Source: DASYAN01 sp963727755
GTDB taxonomy: Bacteria > Chloroflexota > Ktedonobacteria > Ktedonobacterales > Ktedonobacteraceae
Direction: 5' to 3'
Length of the DNA stretch: 64,000 bases
NCBI GenBank assembly: GCA_963727755.1
Contig: CAVSHN010000010.1
Location: forward strand, 1 to 64,000
Shown: positions 55,303 through 64,000 of the stretch, one piece after another
How the letters are laid out: each line of letters begins with the position of its first letter
Position numbering within the stretch: position 1 is the first letter of the stretch
Notes under the pieces: model-generated
What the model saw: only the letters and a program-made list of their open reading frames with translations
What the model was told of the DNA's origin: nothing
Databases searched by the model: none
Position numbers and translations under genes: made by a program

Positions 55303-56211
55303 ATGCGCTTGGGATTACAAGTTTGCAATTTTACGTGGTCAAATGATCAAAGTCAAATCGGAGATACATTTGGTCTTATCGCACAGCAGGCAGAGCGTGC
55401 AGGCCTCTATAGTCTGTGGGTAATGGACCACTTTTTCCAAATAGGATTTATTGGGCCTACCGAAAACGAGATGCTTGAGGGATGGACTGCGCTGGCATTT
55501 GCAGCTGGCCATACGAACCGTATCAAGCTCGGAACCATGGTTACTGGTATAACCTACCGCTATCCTGGCATCTTGGTAAAGACAGCTACTACACTGGATG
55601 TTCTTTCACATGGGAGAACATATTTCGGTATTGGCGCTGCCTGGAACGAAGAAGAACATAAAGGATTGGGTGTGCCCTTCCCTCCAATGGCAGAACGCTT
55701 CGAGCGGCTAGAGGAGACTTTGCAAATAGCTCACCAGATGTGGTCGGGGGACCAAAAACCATATACGGGCAAACATTATACGCTTGAGCGTCCACTGAGT
55801 TCGCCACAGCCAGTGCAGAAACCCCATCCGCCAATTCTGATTGGTGGGACTGGTGAACGTAAAACGTTGCGTATGGTGGCTCAATATGGAGATGCATGCA
55901 ATCTCTTCGCTCAGATGGGCAAAGAGGAACTACAGCGCAAACTGGATGTGCTACGCGCTCACTGCCAAAACTTGAACCGCCCATATGAGCAGATCGAGAA
56001 GACCACACTGGACCATATGCATATCACGCGCGACGGTCGCAACGACACTCTATCACCTAACGCCGCCATAGACCAGTTTGCAGCTCTGGCAGAACTCGGC
56101 ATTGACCAAGCCATCTTTAGCCTTGCTAATGTAACAGACCCTGAGGTGTTTGACATCTTGGCTACCAAGGTTGTGCCGGAGGTCGAAAAACTTACCGTAG
56201 CAGGTCGCTAA
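55303..56211 (+). CDS. LLM-class (F420-dependent type) oxidoreductase
   Basis: 302 residues, luciferase-like TIM barrel. LYSLWVMDHFFQIGF, NRIKLGTMVTGITYRYPGIL, KTATTLDVLSHGRTYFGIGA, GAAWNEEEHKGLGVPFPPMA, and PPILIGGTGERKTLRMVAQY are family signatures. Close relatives use cofactor F420 to oxidise or reduce unknown substrates, and the PPOX-type F420 family gene next door supports F420 use. AAAGGAG lies 7 bases before the ATG. The gene is intact. Confidence 0.9.
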   Translation: MRLGLQVCNFTWSNDQSQIGDTFGLIAQQAERAGLYSLWVMDHFFQIGFIGPTENEMLEGWTALAFAAGHTNRIKLGTMVTGITYRYPGILVKTATTLDVLSHGRTYFGIGAAWNEEEHKGLGVPFPPMAERFERLEETLQIAHQMWSGDQKPYTGKHYTLERPLSSPQPVQKPHPPILIGGTGERKTLRMVAQYGDACNLFAQMGKEELQRKLDVLRAHCQNLNRPYEQIEKTTLDHMHITRDGRNDTLSPNAAIDQFAALAELGIDQAIFSLANVTDPEVFDILATKVVPEVEKLTVAGR

Positions 56212-56242
56212 CGAACCAATCTTCCTACAAGTAAGGATGGTA

Positions 56243-56689
56243 ATGGCACAACGCAACACACTCACCACTGCTGAGAAGGCGTTTGTAGAAGAGTTGCGGA
56301 TTGCAAGGCTGGGCACAGCAGATGAGAACGGAACTCCCTACCTCGTTCCCGTCTGCTATGCGTTTGATGGGACTTACTTCTACACACCGCTTGATGAGAA
56401 ACCTAAGCGCGTCCCAGGGACAAAACTACGGCGCGTGCGCAACATTGAGGCCCGACATGAAGCAGCACTGCTCATCGATCGGTATGCCGACGATTGGTCA
56501 CAACTGGGCTATGTGCTCATCCATGGCCATGCAGAATTGATAGCCCCTACAGATGAACGACATAGCCATGCCGTAGCATTGTTAAGAGAGCGCTATGTGC
56601 AATACAAAGGCATGGCGTTGGAGCAATATCCCCTGATCATGATAACACCCCAGCGTATTACAGCATGGGGATCAGTTATTTCTGACTAG
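56243..56689 (+). CDS. PPOX-class F420-dependent oxidoreductase (TIGR03668-like)
   Basis: About 148 residues, split-barrel flavin/F420-binding fold. EELRIARLGTADENGTPYLV, PVCYAFDGTYFYTPLDEKPK, then RRVRNIEARHEAALLIDRYA, DDWSQLGYVLIHGHAEL, and PLIMITPQRITAWG match this class. Reaction unknown. It starts 31 bp after the LLM gene, so the two are probably cotranscribed. An ATG at 56237 is also in frame; 56243 is better spaced from AAGGATGG. Confidence 0.87.
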   Translation: MAQRNTLTTAEKAFVEELRIARLGTADENGTPYLVPVCYAFDGTYFYTPLDEKPKRVPGTKLRRVRNIEARHEAALLIDRYADDWSQLGYVLIHGHAELIAPTDERHSHAVALLRERYVQYKGMALEQYPLIMITPQRITAWGSVISD

Positions 56690-56954
56690 GGAGGTTTTTT
56701 CGTAGTACGCAGGATTTTCAAGAAACGAGGAAAGCTAAGAGCATCAATAATTGATTTACCATCAAGCCTCCACTTTCCGAAAAGTCCTACTTCTTGTGTT
56801 CTTGTGTTTGCCCCTTGGATGCTTGCTCATAATCTATGTTATAATCGACGCAGAGGCTGTTAAGCAACGGGGCTTAATAGTCTCCCCACCACCCCACCAC
56901 CTTATCGTTTGCAACATCGATGTTCTTGCATAATAGGAAATTTGAGAACTTTTC

Positions 56955-58433
56955 ATGCAAATACCAACAGGGCCTGTATGTGCAGCTATAGATATTGGAA
57001 GTAATACGATCCGTGTGGTCGTTGCACGTTGCAGGCCAACAAATCTGGATATCCTTGCCACTGATGAGGCCATGGTGCGTATCAGTGAAAGCGTAAATGT
57101 CGATGGCAAGATTTCTGCTGAGAAACGTGATCGGACAATTGCGGTCTTGCACAAGTTTAAAGCCCTGGCAGACGAGCACAATGCATATCCTATTCTTGCA
57201 GTCGCTACCGAAGCGATTCGCCGCGCTACCAATAAGGATGAGTTCCTCTCCTCTATCCGCGATGAAACTGGGTTGATAGTACACACTATCAAAGGCGAGA
57301 CAGAAGCGATGCTAACCTTTTATGGTGCAACCTGTCAACTCGCCCACGAAAACCGCGTGCCTGCCCGCATCGCTGTCATGGATCTCGGCGGCGGCAGCAT
57401 GGAACTGATCCTGGCGAAGAACCTTCGGGTCAGTTGGCATACCTCTCTAGCTATTGGTTCAGGCTGGATTCATGATCGCTATCTCCTGTCTGATCCCCCA
57501 ACGGATGATGATGTTGCAACCGCAGAGTCGTTCCTGAAAACCTATTTCCACAGTCTGCACATCAAGCGTTTTCCTCCTCTCTTGATCGCGACTGGAGGTA
57601 GCGCCAATTCACTGCTACTGCTAGCTCAGCGTGCCTTCGGGTTACCGACAGAGCACAATGTGCTCACCTGGGACGATTTGGTCCATTGTAAAGAGCTGTT
57701 ATATACTCTTCCAACTAACGAAGTTGCTCAACGCTATCAGTTGGAGCCAAAACGGGTTCGCGTCATGCGTGCTGGCGTACTAATCATCTGTGCCGTGTTA
57801 GAGCGCTTTAGATTGAATAAACTGCGCATTAGCCCACAGGGGATTCGTGAAGGTACCTTGCTGGCATATGCTCGTTTCGGTGAGCATTGGCTACAAGTAG
57901 CTCAACAACATATTATAGACGGGATGGTTGTAGATAATAGCAAGACACCAAGCGAGCCTATATCCACAGAAACGCCTGAGACATTTGCTGAGGCTGGACG
58001 TCGCCTGATCTGGGAACGAATGCGTAAGATGTGCAGTTGGCATCATGAGGTTCTCAAGAATGAGAATATTGAGGCAGTGCATAAAATGCGCGTGACCTCG
58101 CGTCGCCTGCGAGCTGTACTAGACGCTTACCAGCTCATCTGCAATCCCAAAACATTCAAGAAAGTCTATCGGAGTGTGAAGAGAACTGCTAATGTGCTGG
58201 GAGAGGCACGCGATACAGATGTCATGATTGCTCATCTACAGACTCATCTTACACATATGCCTGAAGAGGAAGCACAGGCTGGTACTGGCTGGCTCTTGGC
58301 TAGACTCTCCGACTACCGTCAAAAGCAGCAAAAGACGCTAGACAGGCACCTGCGAAATTTTGATGAGGATGCATTAAAACAGCTACTGGTATATTGCCTC
58401 GCAGAGCAAAAGGAGGACCATGACAAAGGCTAA
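56955..58433 (+). CDS. ppx: Exopolyphosphatase (Ppx/GppA) fused to a CHAD domain
   Basis: 492 residues. N-terminal two-lobe ASKHA fold: AAIDIGSNTIRVVVARC, AVATEAIRRATNKDEF, the catalytic Glu in IKGETEAMLTFYGA, VMDLGGGSMELIL, and GGSANSLLLLA. The last 130 residues form a CHAD domain: AVHKMRVTSRRLRAVLDAYQ and VLGEARDTDVMIAHLQ, with the His/Lys/Arg pattern that binds polyphosphate. The fusion puts a polyphosphate-binding module on the degrading enzyme. It overlaps the next CHAD gene by 14 bp. Confidence 0.93.
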   Translation: MQIPTGPVCAAIDIGSNTIRVVVARCRPTNLDILATDEAMVRISESVNVDGKISAEKRDRTIAVLHKFKALADEHNAYPILAVATEAIRRATNKDEFLSSIRDETGLIVHTIKGETEAMLTFYGATCQLAHENRVPARIAVMDLGGGSMELILAKNLRVSWHTSLAIGSGWIHDRYLLSDPPTDDDVATAESFLKTYFHSLHIKRFPPLLIATGGSANSLLLLAQRAFGLPTEHNVLTWDDLVHCKELLYTLPTNEVAQRYQLEPKRVRVMRAGVLIICAVLERFRLNKLRISPQGIREGTLLAYARFGEHWLQVAQQHIIDGMVVDNSKTPSEPISTETPETFAEAGRRLIWERMRKMCSWHHEVLKNENIEAVHKMRVTSRRLRAVLDAYQLICNPKTFKKVYRSVKRTANVLGEARDTDVMIAHLQTHLTHMPEEEAQAGTGWLLARLSDYRQKQQKTLDRHLRNFDEDALKQLLVYCLAEQKEDHDKG

Positions 58434-59001
58434 GCCGATTCCTCAACTTGATATTCATGCATCCAACGATAAGAATGCTCGGATCATTATTAAGACTAGG
58501 CTTGAGGAGATGTATAGCTGGGAGGCCTGCGTTGACAATCCTGAGCGCGTGCAAGATCTGCACAATCTGCGTATTGCGGCAAAGCAACTACGCTATACAC
58601 TAGAGATGTTTAAGGCTATCCTCCCAGAAAAAAATGCCTCGTTATGCAAAGAAGTTGAGCAAATCCAGGATGAGCTGGGAGCGTTGCATGATAGCGATGT
58701 GATGATCGCCTTATTGCAGCTCAGTCTCAATAGTCAGGATAGCAAAACTAGCAACGCAGATGTACAGCCAGCAACCTCGCAGGAACTACAAACAGAGAAG
58801 ATTGCTTTCCACCCAAATTTGCTGTCATATATTCTCGATCCTGCTGTTGCACCTTCTACTCAAGAGCGCCAAGGCTTGATGCTGCTGCTGACTTCTCTGC
58901 AACAAGAACGCGCAGAGCAGTATACGGCCTTTCGCAATCATTGGTATCGACTCAAAGAGCTGGATTTCCAACGCCAAGTACTAGATATGCTGGCTTCCTG
59001 A
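58420..59001 (+). CDS. CHAD-domain protein
   Basis: 193 residues. RVQDLHNLRIAAKQLRYTLE, then IQDELGALHDSDVMIALLQL are the CHAD motifs, here the second half-repeat. A polar insertion separates them from a C-terminal helix rich in Arg/Gln. CHAD domains bind inorganic polyphosphate and locate to polyphosphate granules in several bacteria. It overlaps the end of ppx, so translation is coupled. Together the two CHAD parts make a full two-repeat unit. Confidence 0.88.
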   Translation: MTKAKPIPQLDIHASNDKNARIIIKTRLEEMYSWEACVDNPERVQDLHNLRIAAKQLRYTLEMFKAILPEKNASLCKEVEQIQDELGALHDSDVMIALLQLSLNSQDSKTSNADVQPATSQELQTEKIAFHPNLLSYILDPAVAPSTQERQGLMLLLTSLQQERAEQYTAFRNHWYRLKELDFQRQVLDMLAS

Positions 59002-59176
59002 TAACAAGATGACGTTCAGATGCAATATTGCGATAGATTCCAGGAGGAACTTAAGTATCTCATCGAACTAAACTGGCTCAGGAGGGAATGGCTGATGAAA
59101 AGGCAGATCTATTTAAGCGAGAATTCAAGCGTAAACTGCACTTCATCATCAGACCATAAAGAACATACCAGCTATC

Positions 59177-59773
59177 CTACCCTAATACAAAGGCGGCAAA
59201 CAAAACACCAGCACCAATAATACGAATGAAAGCACCTGCTGCCGTAAGCTGATCCAATTTTGGATCGAGAAGCTGTGGTATGAGGATGGCATAGCCAATC
59301 GTGATAAATAGAAAAGCAAGACACATCAAAAGGCTGAAGCGCGTCCCCTTAGAAGTGTACAACGTGATGTAACGTAAGAAACCGAGAAGGCAGATGATAG
59401 TACGAAGGCTATCAAGGACCACTGAGACATACCCACTAGGTTCAATAGGAAAGACTGACGTGAGTGCAATTACCGCAATGAGTACAGCAGCAATAATGAT
59501 ATTCCAACGCCTGAGCAGTTGGAATTGATCATTTGACTTTGCTACCGAACTCAAAAATAGACAGAGAAAGCCCAAAGAAGTACCAGCATACCATGCCCAG
59601 TTCAAGTTGAGAGATGGAATAATATGCAAGCTGTCTATAGCACCACAGGCAATACCAACAGCAGTGATGCACATTGCCAACCCAACGACAAATAAACGCT
59701 CGCTCTGCGTCAGAGAATACCTGCGGAATGCATATATCCCTGTTCCTAGACAAAGTAAGCTAAAAATCAACAA
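59177..59773 (-). CDS. Multi-helix membrane protein of unknown function
   Basis: About 198 visible residues with some six hydrophobic helices (IFSLLCLGTGIYAFRRYSL, RLFVVGLAMCITAVGIACGA, and others). No family recognised. The TTG at 59773 is only the first listed start. The same frame continues upstream through INISIITGILLLIF to AAAGGAG near 59820 without a standard start codon, so the true start may be an ATT or was lost to an indel. Followed closely by the 59861-60787 gene on the same strand. Confidence 0.55.
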   Translation of the reverse strand: MLIFSLLCLGTGIYAFRRYSLTQSERLFVVGLAMCITAVGIACGAIDSLHIIPSLNLNWAWYAGTSLGFLCLFLSSVAKSNDQFQLLRRWNIIIAAVLIAVIALTSVFPIEPSGYVSVVLDSLRTIICLLGFLRYITLYTSKGTRFSLLMCLAFLFITIGYAILIPQLLDPKLDQLTAAGAFIRIIGAGVLFAAFVLG

Positions 59774-59860
59774 AAGGATACCTGTAATGATTGAAATATT
59801 AATGACGTATCCTGTTCTCCTTTCAAATGCTAACGCTCTGTTCTTGTAAAAAGGTCTATA

Positions 59861-60787
59861 TTAGCTCAAGAATTGTGAGCTATCTATAACCTTCCCACTC
59901 GGTTCATGTAACCGAATGTGTTTTTGCCTGAGCAGAAATTGTAAAGCCGAGCTAAGCTCTTGTTGATCCATACTCGTGCTATTAGCAAGTTCGGCAATAT
60001 TTTTCTTGCCATCAATAGCAAAGTAGAGCTGACGAGCCTTCTTATCAGAAATAACAACACCATCAGCAAAGGGATTATCTGCTTGCATTGCATCCACATC
60101 CTGCGTCGAGTGCGGAATAAGGTCATTGAATGTGAATTGCTTAGATTGTGTTCGCTTAATAGCGAGACTGCCTGAGACGGGATTGGACACAGTCGAGATT
60201 AATCCACGATTCTTGGCAATGGATAGAGCATGCTCCAAAATACGTTTAATCGTCGGTAGAAGGTTCGGATGGGGTGATTGCTGCGAAAATAGTGAGACTA
60301 CCATCGAGAGTGGGGTAGATATTGCCCCTTGAGTGGGATCAGTACTCATCAAGGGAGGAAGTAACTCACCACTCCCTACAAAGCAGGATGCCCAGTAATA
60401 GAGATTGTAACGACTCAGCAATTCTGCTTGGCGCGATGAAAATACGTTCGTTACAGGCTGAGGATTAACCCCAGACCGTTCAGTGAGCAGCTCCCTTATT
60501 ATCTCGGCAACTTGTGGATTGTTTACCACATGTAAAGGGAACAAGATATTTTGGCTGGCTGTAGCCCGCAATTCAGCAGAGTACTGCCCGGTACTATGAG
60601 CTTGATATGCCCAAAACTGTAGAACATCCACATTCAAGCGTTGCCCTATGATATGCGACAACCATAGAAACATCTCATCTATATGGCGCATATTGACCGA
60701 CATTTGCAAAAGCTGCGTGATAATCACAAGCTGGTGATTGCCTCCACCAACGCGTTGCGATTGTATGCCATCTTCATTATTGGCCAT
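59861..60787 (-). CDS. Unknown protein with GAF-like N-terminus and winged-helix-like C-terminus
   Basis: About 308 residues. Residues 15-150 resemble a GAF-type sensor (HQLVIITQLLQMSVNMRHID, EMFLWLSHIIGQRLNVDVLQ). A polar middle follows. The last 60 residues (ARQLYFAIDGKKNIAELANS, then QQELSSALQFLLRQKHIRLH) look like the winged-helix-like module often found after GAF or PatA-type domains. ATG at 60787 with GAGGGG 5 bases upstream; a longer frame to 60850 is not supported. Role perhaps regulatory; not assigned. It lies upstream of the membrane-protein gene on the same strand. Confidence 0.6.
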   Translation of the reverse strand: MANNEDGIQSQRVGGGNHQLVIITQLLQMSVNMRHIDEMFLWLSHIIGQRLNVDVLQFWAYQAHSTGQYSAELRATASQNILFPLHVVNNPQVAEIIRELLTERSGVNPQPVTNVFSSRQAELLSRYNLYYWASCFVGSGELLPPLMSTDPTQGAISTPLSMVVSLFSQQSPHPNLLPTIKRILEHALSIAKNRGLISTVSNPVSGSLAIKRTQSKQFTFNDLIPHSTQDVDAMQADNPFADGVVISDKKARQLYFAIDGKKNIAELANSTSMDQQELSSALQFLLRQKHIRLHEPSGKVIDSSQFLS

Positions 60788-61043
60788 GTAAACCCCCTCT
60801 GGTATTTCGTTGTATAGAAGACCTATGGAAGACCAATTGAATATCGACAATGTGAGAATCCCTTCCTATTTTTTTGCACAAGCCATGATAGAAAACAGAT
60901 GAGGCGAAATAAACCTCCTTTGCATCGTATGCATCCACTCACATCTATCTAAATAAATAGGCATGAGTTTACAAATCTATCTTAATGGCATCAGTCAAGT
61001 AGCCTAATCAGTTCTGAAGAAACCAAAAGGGATGCGCTTCCTC

Positions 61044-61107
61044 TTGACAATCAACATTAGGGCACGCTAATATCCTAGTGGCTAGGTAAGATATTAGCAC
61101 ACCCTAA
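61044..61107 (+). promoter_or_regulatory. Promoter with DtxR/IdeR-like operator before the iron permease
   Basis: TTGACA (61044-61049), 18-bp spacer, TAATAT (61068-61073). An 18-bp inverted repeat covers it: TTAGGGCACGCTAATATC (61057-61074) and GATATTAGCACACCCTAA (61090-61107), which differ at two or three positions. Each arm contains TTAGGnnnnGCTAA, the core of DtxR/IdeR iron boxes. The left arm overlaps the -10, as expected of a repressor site. Confidence 0.7.
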
Positions 61108-61152
61108 TAATAAACAATGTATCACTATTTTTTGTATAAGGAAGGACTCAGT

Positions 61153-62226
61153 ATGTCTCAAGAACCGCCCGTTCATTTAGCCAAGTTTGGACAGACGATA
61201 TTTCGTATTTTTCTGGTGGGAGCCGCACTCATCGTGGCTGGAGTTCTCGTATGGCAGGGGATCACGGCATCTGGTGCTCCAGATCCTACGGTTCCTCATA
61301 CATCCCCAGGTGTCGCAACACTCGATATTGGGGTGCTTGTTTTTCGCGAAGGGTTAGAATGTATTTTGGTCCTTTCTGCGATTACGGCCAGTATGATGGG
61401 AACCAATAGTTCTCATCGGCGTCCAATTGCGCTTGGTGCTGGCATTGGCTTTCTGGCGACAGTCGTGACGTGGTTTATCGCCGTCGGAATTATCAGTGAA
61501 TTGACGCACAGCATTCCAGCTCTTGATGTCCAAGCGGCAACAGGACTCCTCGCCATCATCGTGCTTCTCACTGTGATGAACTGGTTCTTCCACAAGGTCT
61601 ACTGGACAGGCTGGATTTCCATGCACAATCGCAAGAAGCGGGATTTGCTTCATCATGTGGATGACCCAAACACCTCGGCTGCACGCCTATTTTGGGGATT
61701 GGCCTTGCTTGGATGTGCTTCGTTCTATCGGGAGGGGTTTGAAGTAGTACTCTTCCTGCAGAGCTATAGAATGCAAATGGGAGGAATAATTGTCCTGGGA
61801 GGAGTTATTTTGGGACTCATCCTCACAGGGCTGGTCGCCATTCTGAACTTTGTCGCACACCAACACTTGCCCTATAAGAAGATGTTAGTAATAACAGGGA
61901 TTATGCTTGGAGCCGTTCTCCTCGTTATGGTTGGCGAACAAGCACAAGAGATGCAATTAGCCCATTGGATTCCGACCACGCCGATTCCTTGGCTTCAGTG
62001 GCTCCCTGATTGGATGGGCCTCTGGTTTTCTGTCTTCCCAACGATTGAGACATTGGTCTCCCAACTGCTTGCCGCTGTCCTCGTCATTGGTTCCTACTAT
62101 CTCGCTCGCTATCAAACGGCCTGGCTGCCACGCAAGCGAGGAGAGGTCCCAGCCACACGTCCTGAGTCACCTCCAGCAACTGACTCTGTGATGCTAGCAA
62201 GCGCGTCAGTTAGCAAGAGCAACTGA
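61153..62226 (+). CDS. FTR1-family iron permease
   Basis: About 357 residues, seven or eight membrane helices. The two REGxE motifs are present: VFREGLECILVLSAITAS and FYREGFEVVLFLQSYRMQ, which bind iron during transport. A basic loop (MHNRKKRDLLHHVDDP) lies between. FTR1 proteins import ferric iron, often with an oxidase or EfeO-like lipoprotein; none of these is recognisable nearby, but the next gene is exported. The ATG at 61153 has AAGGAAGG 8 bases upstream; an ATG at 61117 falls close to the operator. Iron control is inferred from the operator at 61057-61107. Confidence 0.9.
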   Translation: MSQEPPVHLAKFGQTIFRIFLVGAALIVAGVLVWQGITASGAPDPTVPHTSPGVATLDIGVLVFREGLECILVLSAITASMMGTNSSHRRPIALGAGIGFLATVVTWFIAVGIISELTHSIPALDVQAATGLLAIIVLLTVMNWFFHKVYWTGWISMHNRKKRDLLHHVDDPNTSAARLFWGLALLGCASFYREGFEVVLFLQSYRMQMGGIIVLGGVILGLILTGLVAILNFVAHQHLPYKKMLVITGIMLGAVLLVMVGEQAQEMQLAHWIPTTPIPWLQWLPDWMGLWFSVFPTIETLVSQLLAAVLVIGSYYLARYQTAWLPRKRGEVPATRPESPPATDSVMLASASVSKSN

Positions 62227-62357
62227 TCATATGTTAATGCTTAAATCTATGGCGAAATAGAAATGGTTGAGACGTAGGTACCGGTCAGATTCGTGTCTAG
62301 CATATGGAAGTACGAAATTTTCGTAGCCTGGATGATGAATTGAAAGAGAGAAGAGCT

Positions 62358-62864
62358 ATGAGAACAGAATTTTTATTATGCTTGAGCAAAGTCCGCTGGA
62401 TTTTTCCATTGATTGTTCTGCTTATGGGATGCACCACCAATGCAGCTAGCGCTGCTACGCGTTCAGCTTCAATCTTAACTGATTGGCCTATGTCAGAAGA
62501 GATACCTGACTTCGGCAGGTTTGTTGGTCCCTGGTACGCGCATGGAGCAGGCTTGACTGTTAAAGCAGATGGTCAAGCACACTATGAAGCACGCATCTAC
62601 ACTTGGTGTGGTCCTAGAGTGCAGCAACCGTGTGATTCGATGAAGGGGAATGAGATTATTAATGGCTACAAAGGTGATATACGGTTTTTCCTGGTATCTG
62701 ATACCGTCGCTTATGGAATAATTACCTCTGGCAATATTCAATCCATTGGTTCATGCGTGACGTTAACACTCTTACCCGGCGATCAGTTGCTCTTTTCTGC
62801 TGGCAAAGGTATGGGTAACCATCTCTGTGGACAGCACGCACCTGCAGAAGCATGTGGTGCATAA
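62358..62864 (+). CDS. Exported protein of unknown function after the iron permease
   Basis: About 168 residues. A signal peptide is visible (WIFPLIVLLMGCTTNAASAA), with a possible lipobox (LLMGC). The mature part is beta-rich with four Cys (WCGPRVQQPCDSMKG, then IGSCVTLTLLP and NHLCGQHAPAEAC), likely making disulfides. No family recognised. It follows the permease on the same strand after a 131-bp gap, so it may share iron control. ATG at 62358 is preceded by GAGAGAAGAG; an upstream frame to 62304 lacks a site. Confidence 0.6.
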   Translation: MRTEFLLCLSKVRWIFPLIVLLMGCTTNAASAATRSASILTDWPMSEEIPDFGRFVGPWYAHGAGLTVKADGQAHYEARIYTWCGPRVQQPCDSMKGNEIINGYKGDIRFFLVSDTVAYGIITSGNIQSIGSCVTLTLLPGDQLLFSAGKGMGNHLCGQHAPAEACGA

Positions 62865-62964
62865 ACTAGATGAAGAGAGCACTTAACCGCTGGAACGAGC
62901 TAAGTACGAGGTATCTAGTACCCTCTGGTGATATACAAAAGAGAGTCGTCGAAAAACTTTATGG

Positions 62965-63005
62965 GGCCCCTCTCGGTTGGGGCCTCTCTCGGTTGGGGCC
63001 TCTTT
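62965..63005. repeat. Short GC-rich tandem repeat (terminator-like)
   Basis: CCTCTCGGTTGGGGC followed by CTCTCTCGGTTGGGGC and CTCTTTATG. The unit GGGGCCCCTCTCGGTTGGGG can fold; it may be a duplicated terminator between convergent genes. Confidence 0.35.
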
Positions 63006-63075
63006 ATGATGAAAATGTCGACAGAGTGCTCAGGAATGTGGAGTATGGAGCATTCCAACTCTCTAGCAGAGAACG

Positions 63076-63994
63076 TTATCTTGCTGCTGTAGCTCCTGCT
63101 ATACCTGTAGTAATAAGGGCGCCTGCAACAGTTGCTCCAATAGCTGCTACAGTTGCTACAGTTGCAGATGGAGCATGAATAGTGCTAAGAAGACTCAGAC
63201 TCAGACCTCCGGCTCCAAGGAGAATACTTGCTGCATTTACTGCATTGTTTGTGATAACATCGAAGTTTCCACTTCCTAACATTTTTTTTATTTTTATCTG
63301 GCGTATCTCATTTAGCTTGTTTTGCATTTGCAAGTTAGCGGACTGCCGGGCAATATCAGAAGCAAGCTCCCTCTGACGCCTCGTAAGTAAGCATGCTCTT
63401 AAAAGCCTCTTGCAACTGCAATGAAAATTGAAGCATGAGTTCATCAGCCTTATTGCTCCTGACTTCATTCTGAGTATTAAGACACGCGTAAAACTGCTCT
63501 TTTAATACCTTGAAATCTTCTTGAGCCTCCTTAACTCCGTTTTCATCTTTAATATTTTCCAAGATCTTTTCATGACACTCTATGCGTTTTTGGCATTCCT
63601 CTTGCTTCTTAGCATTCTCAGAATTAATAGCTTCAATAAGCTTGTCATAATTGGCTCTTAATACTTTGTATACCTTTATATCCATGCTGAGTTGAGCCAA
63701 GCATTTTGCTGTCAGGCTTCGATACTCAGAAGCATCTGTTTTCTCACAATTTTCTTTTATAACCATTTCTTTGTGAAGCTCCTCTTGCCGATTCCTACTC
63801 TTCCCAAGCCCATATATCTGATTACCATATTTTTTCTGTAAAGACTCAAGCATCTCTTTCTGTTTCCCAAAATCTTCTGTGACAAGCCTCTTATATCTTC
63901 TACTTTCCACCTTATATTGCCAAGATAAACGATACCTTAGATAGTTTATTATCTTATATGGACTATTCAATGCTATGCTCTTCTCTGCTTGCAT
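63076..63994 (-). CDS. Long coiled-coil protein with hydrophobic C-terminus (frameshifted, 5' end near window edge)
   Basis: The first 200 residues (63994-63400) are a charged coiled coil (QKKYGNQIYGLGKSRNRQEE, KEAQEDFKVLKEQFYAC). The frame breaks in EAFKSMLTYEASEGACF near 63390; the next frame continues with LTRRQRELASDIARQSANLQ and ends in a glycine/alanine-rich hydrophobic helix (SILLGAGGLSLSLLS, then ATVATVAAIGATVAGALITT). A single base near 63385 would join them. The N-terminal end is close to the window edge and may extend beyond it. Strongly AT-rich. No family recognised. Confidence 0.55.
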
Positions 63995-64000
63995 TTTGTA

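Noticed and set aside
59897..59922. CGGTT...AACCG near-palindrome resembling repeat P
   Set aside because: Only a few bases match and the inner sequence is unrelated. It lies in normal coding sequence.
62870..63178. 102-codon frame after the exported protein gene
   Set aside because: Its second half is antisense to the Ala/Gly-rich end of the coiled-coil gene and it contains the short GGTTGGGG tandem repeat. No ribosome-binding site.

Overview
The window looks like part of a Chloroflexota chromosome, most likely class Ktedonobacteria. This is inferred from gene content: Hanks-type kinases fused to many membrane helices, a kinase/phosphatase/vWA/FHA cluster, F420-type oxidoreductases, a short ProRS ending in Tyr, and many IS200/IS605 (TnpB) and IS110 remnants. 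No rRNA, tRNA or CRISPR array was seen. Base composition is moderate, with AT-rich islands around the DUF3800 gene (28.2-28.8 kb), the MntA/HepT pair (31.5-32.2 kb) and the right edge.

Layout. 0-3 kb: the start of a Cys-rich GroES, a decayed tnpB, and murI. 3-11 kb: a membrane kinase, an MGT glycosyltransferase, remnants (HTH antitoxin tail, Rpn-like tail, IS110 with a small inverted-repeat insertion) and endonuclease V. 11-21 kb: secA, a tnpB, a sugar epimerase, an ATP-sulfurylase fragment, a VirB2-like membrane protein and proS. 21-28 kb: a cupredoxin lipoprotein, egtB-egtD (ergothioneine), an FMN reductase, malate synthase and a 70-bp minisatellite. 28-32 kb is an accessory island: a promoter-terminator ncRNA beside a DUF3800 gene, a coiled-coil protein, rearranged nucleotidyltransferase pieces, a tnpB stub and a MntA/HepT pair. 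32-43 kb: a tandem Clp_N protein, Fur, a GT2 glycosyltransferase, DUF457 and DUF2079 membrane proteins, YggT, prs, a DUF4258/YgiT pair and der. 43-51 kb: a five-gene signalling cluster (PP2C, kinase-TPR, zinc-ribbon PP2C, vWA, zinc-ribbon FHA), then sod. 51-63 kb: two tandem acyltransferases, two F420-type enzymes, ppx-CHAD plus CHAD, two unknown genes, an iron permease behind a DtxR/IdeR-like operator, and a coiled-coil gene at the edge.

Two window-wide patterns matter. First, many housekeeping genes (murI, secA, proS, der) and others (egtB, GT2, DUF2079, membrane kinase, tnpB) are split by one-base indels, several in short homopolymers. I read these mainly as sequence errors, and give such genes as single loci. 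Second, the window is rich in small palindromic repeats. A 50-bp palindrome lies in frame inside two signalling genes and interrupts one of two otherwise homologous ~0.5-kb elements. Those two elements each end exactly 10 bp before a start codon.

Best candidates for something new: the ncRNA/DUF3800 locus, the coding palindromes, the gene-leader elements, and the Cys-rich GroES fusion.
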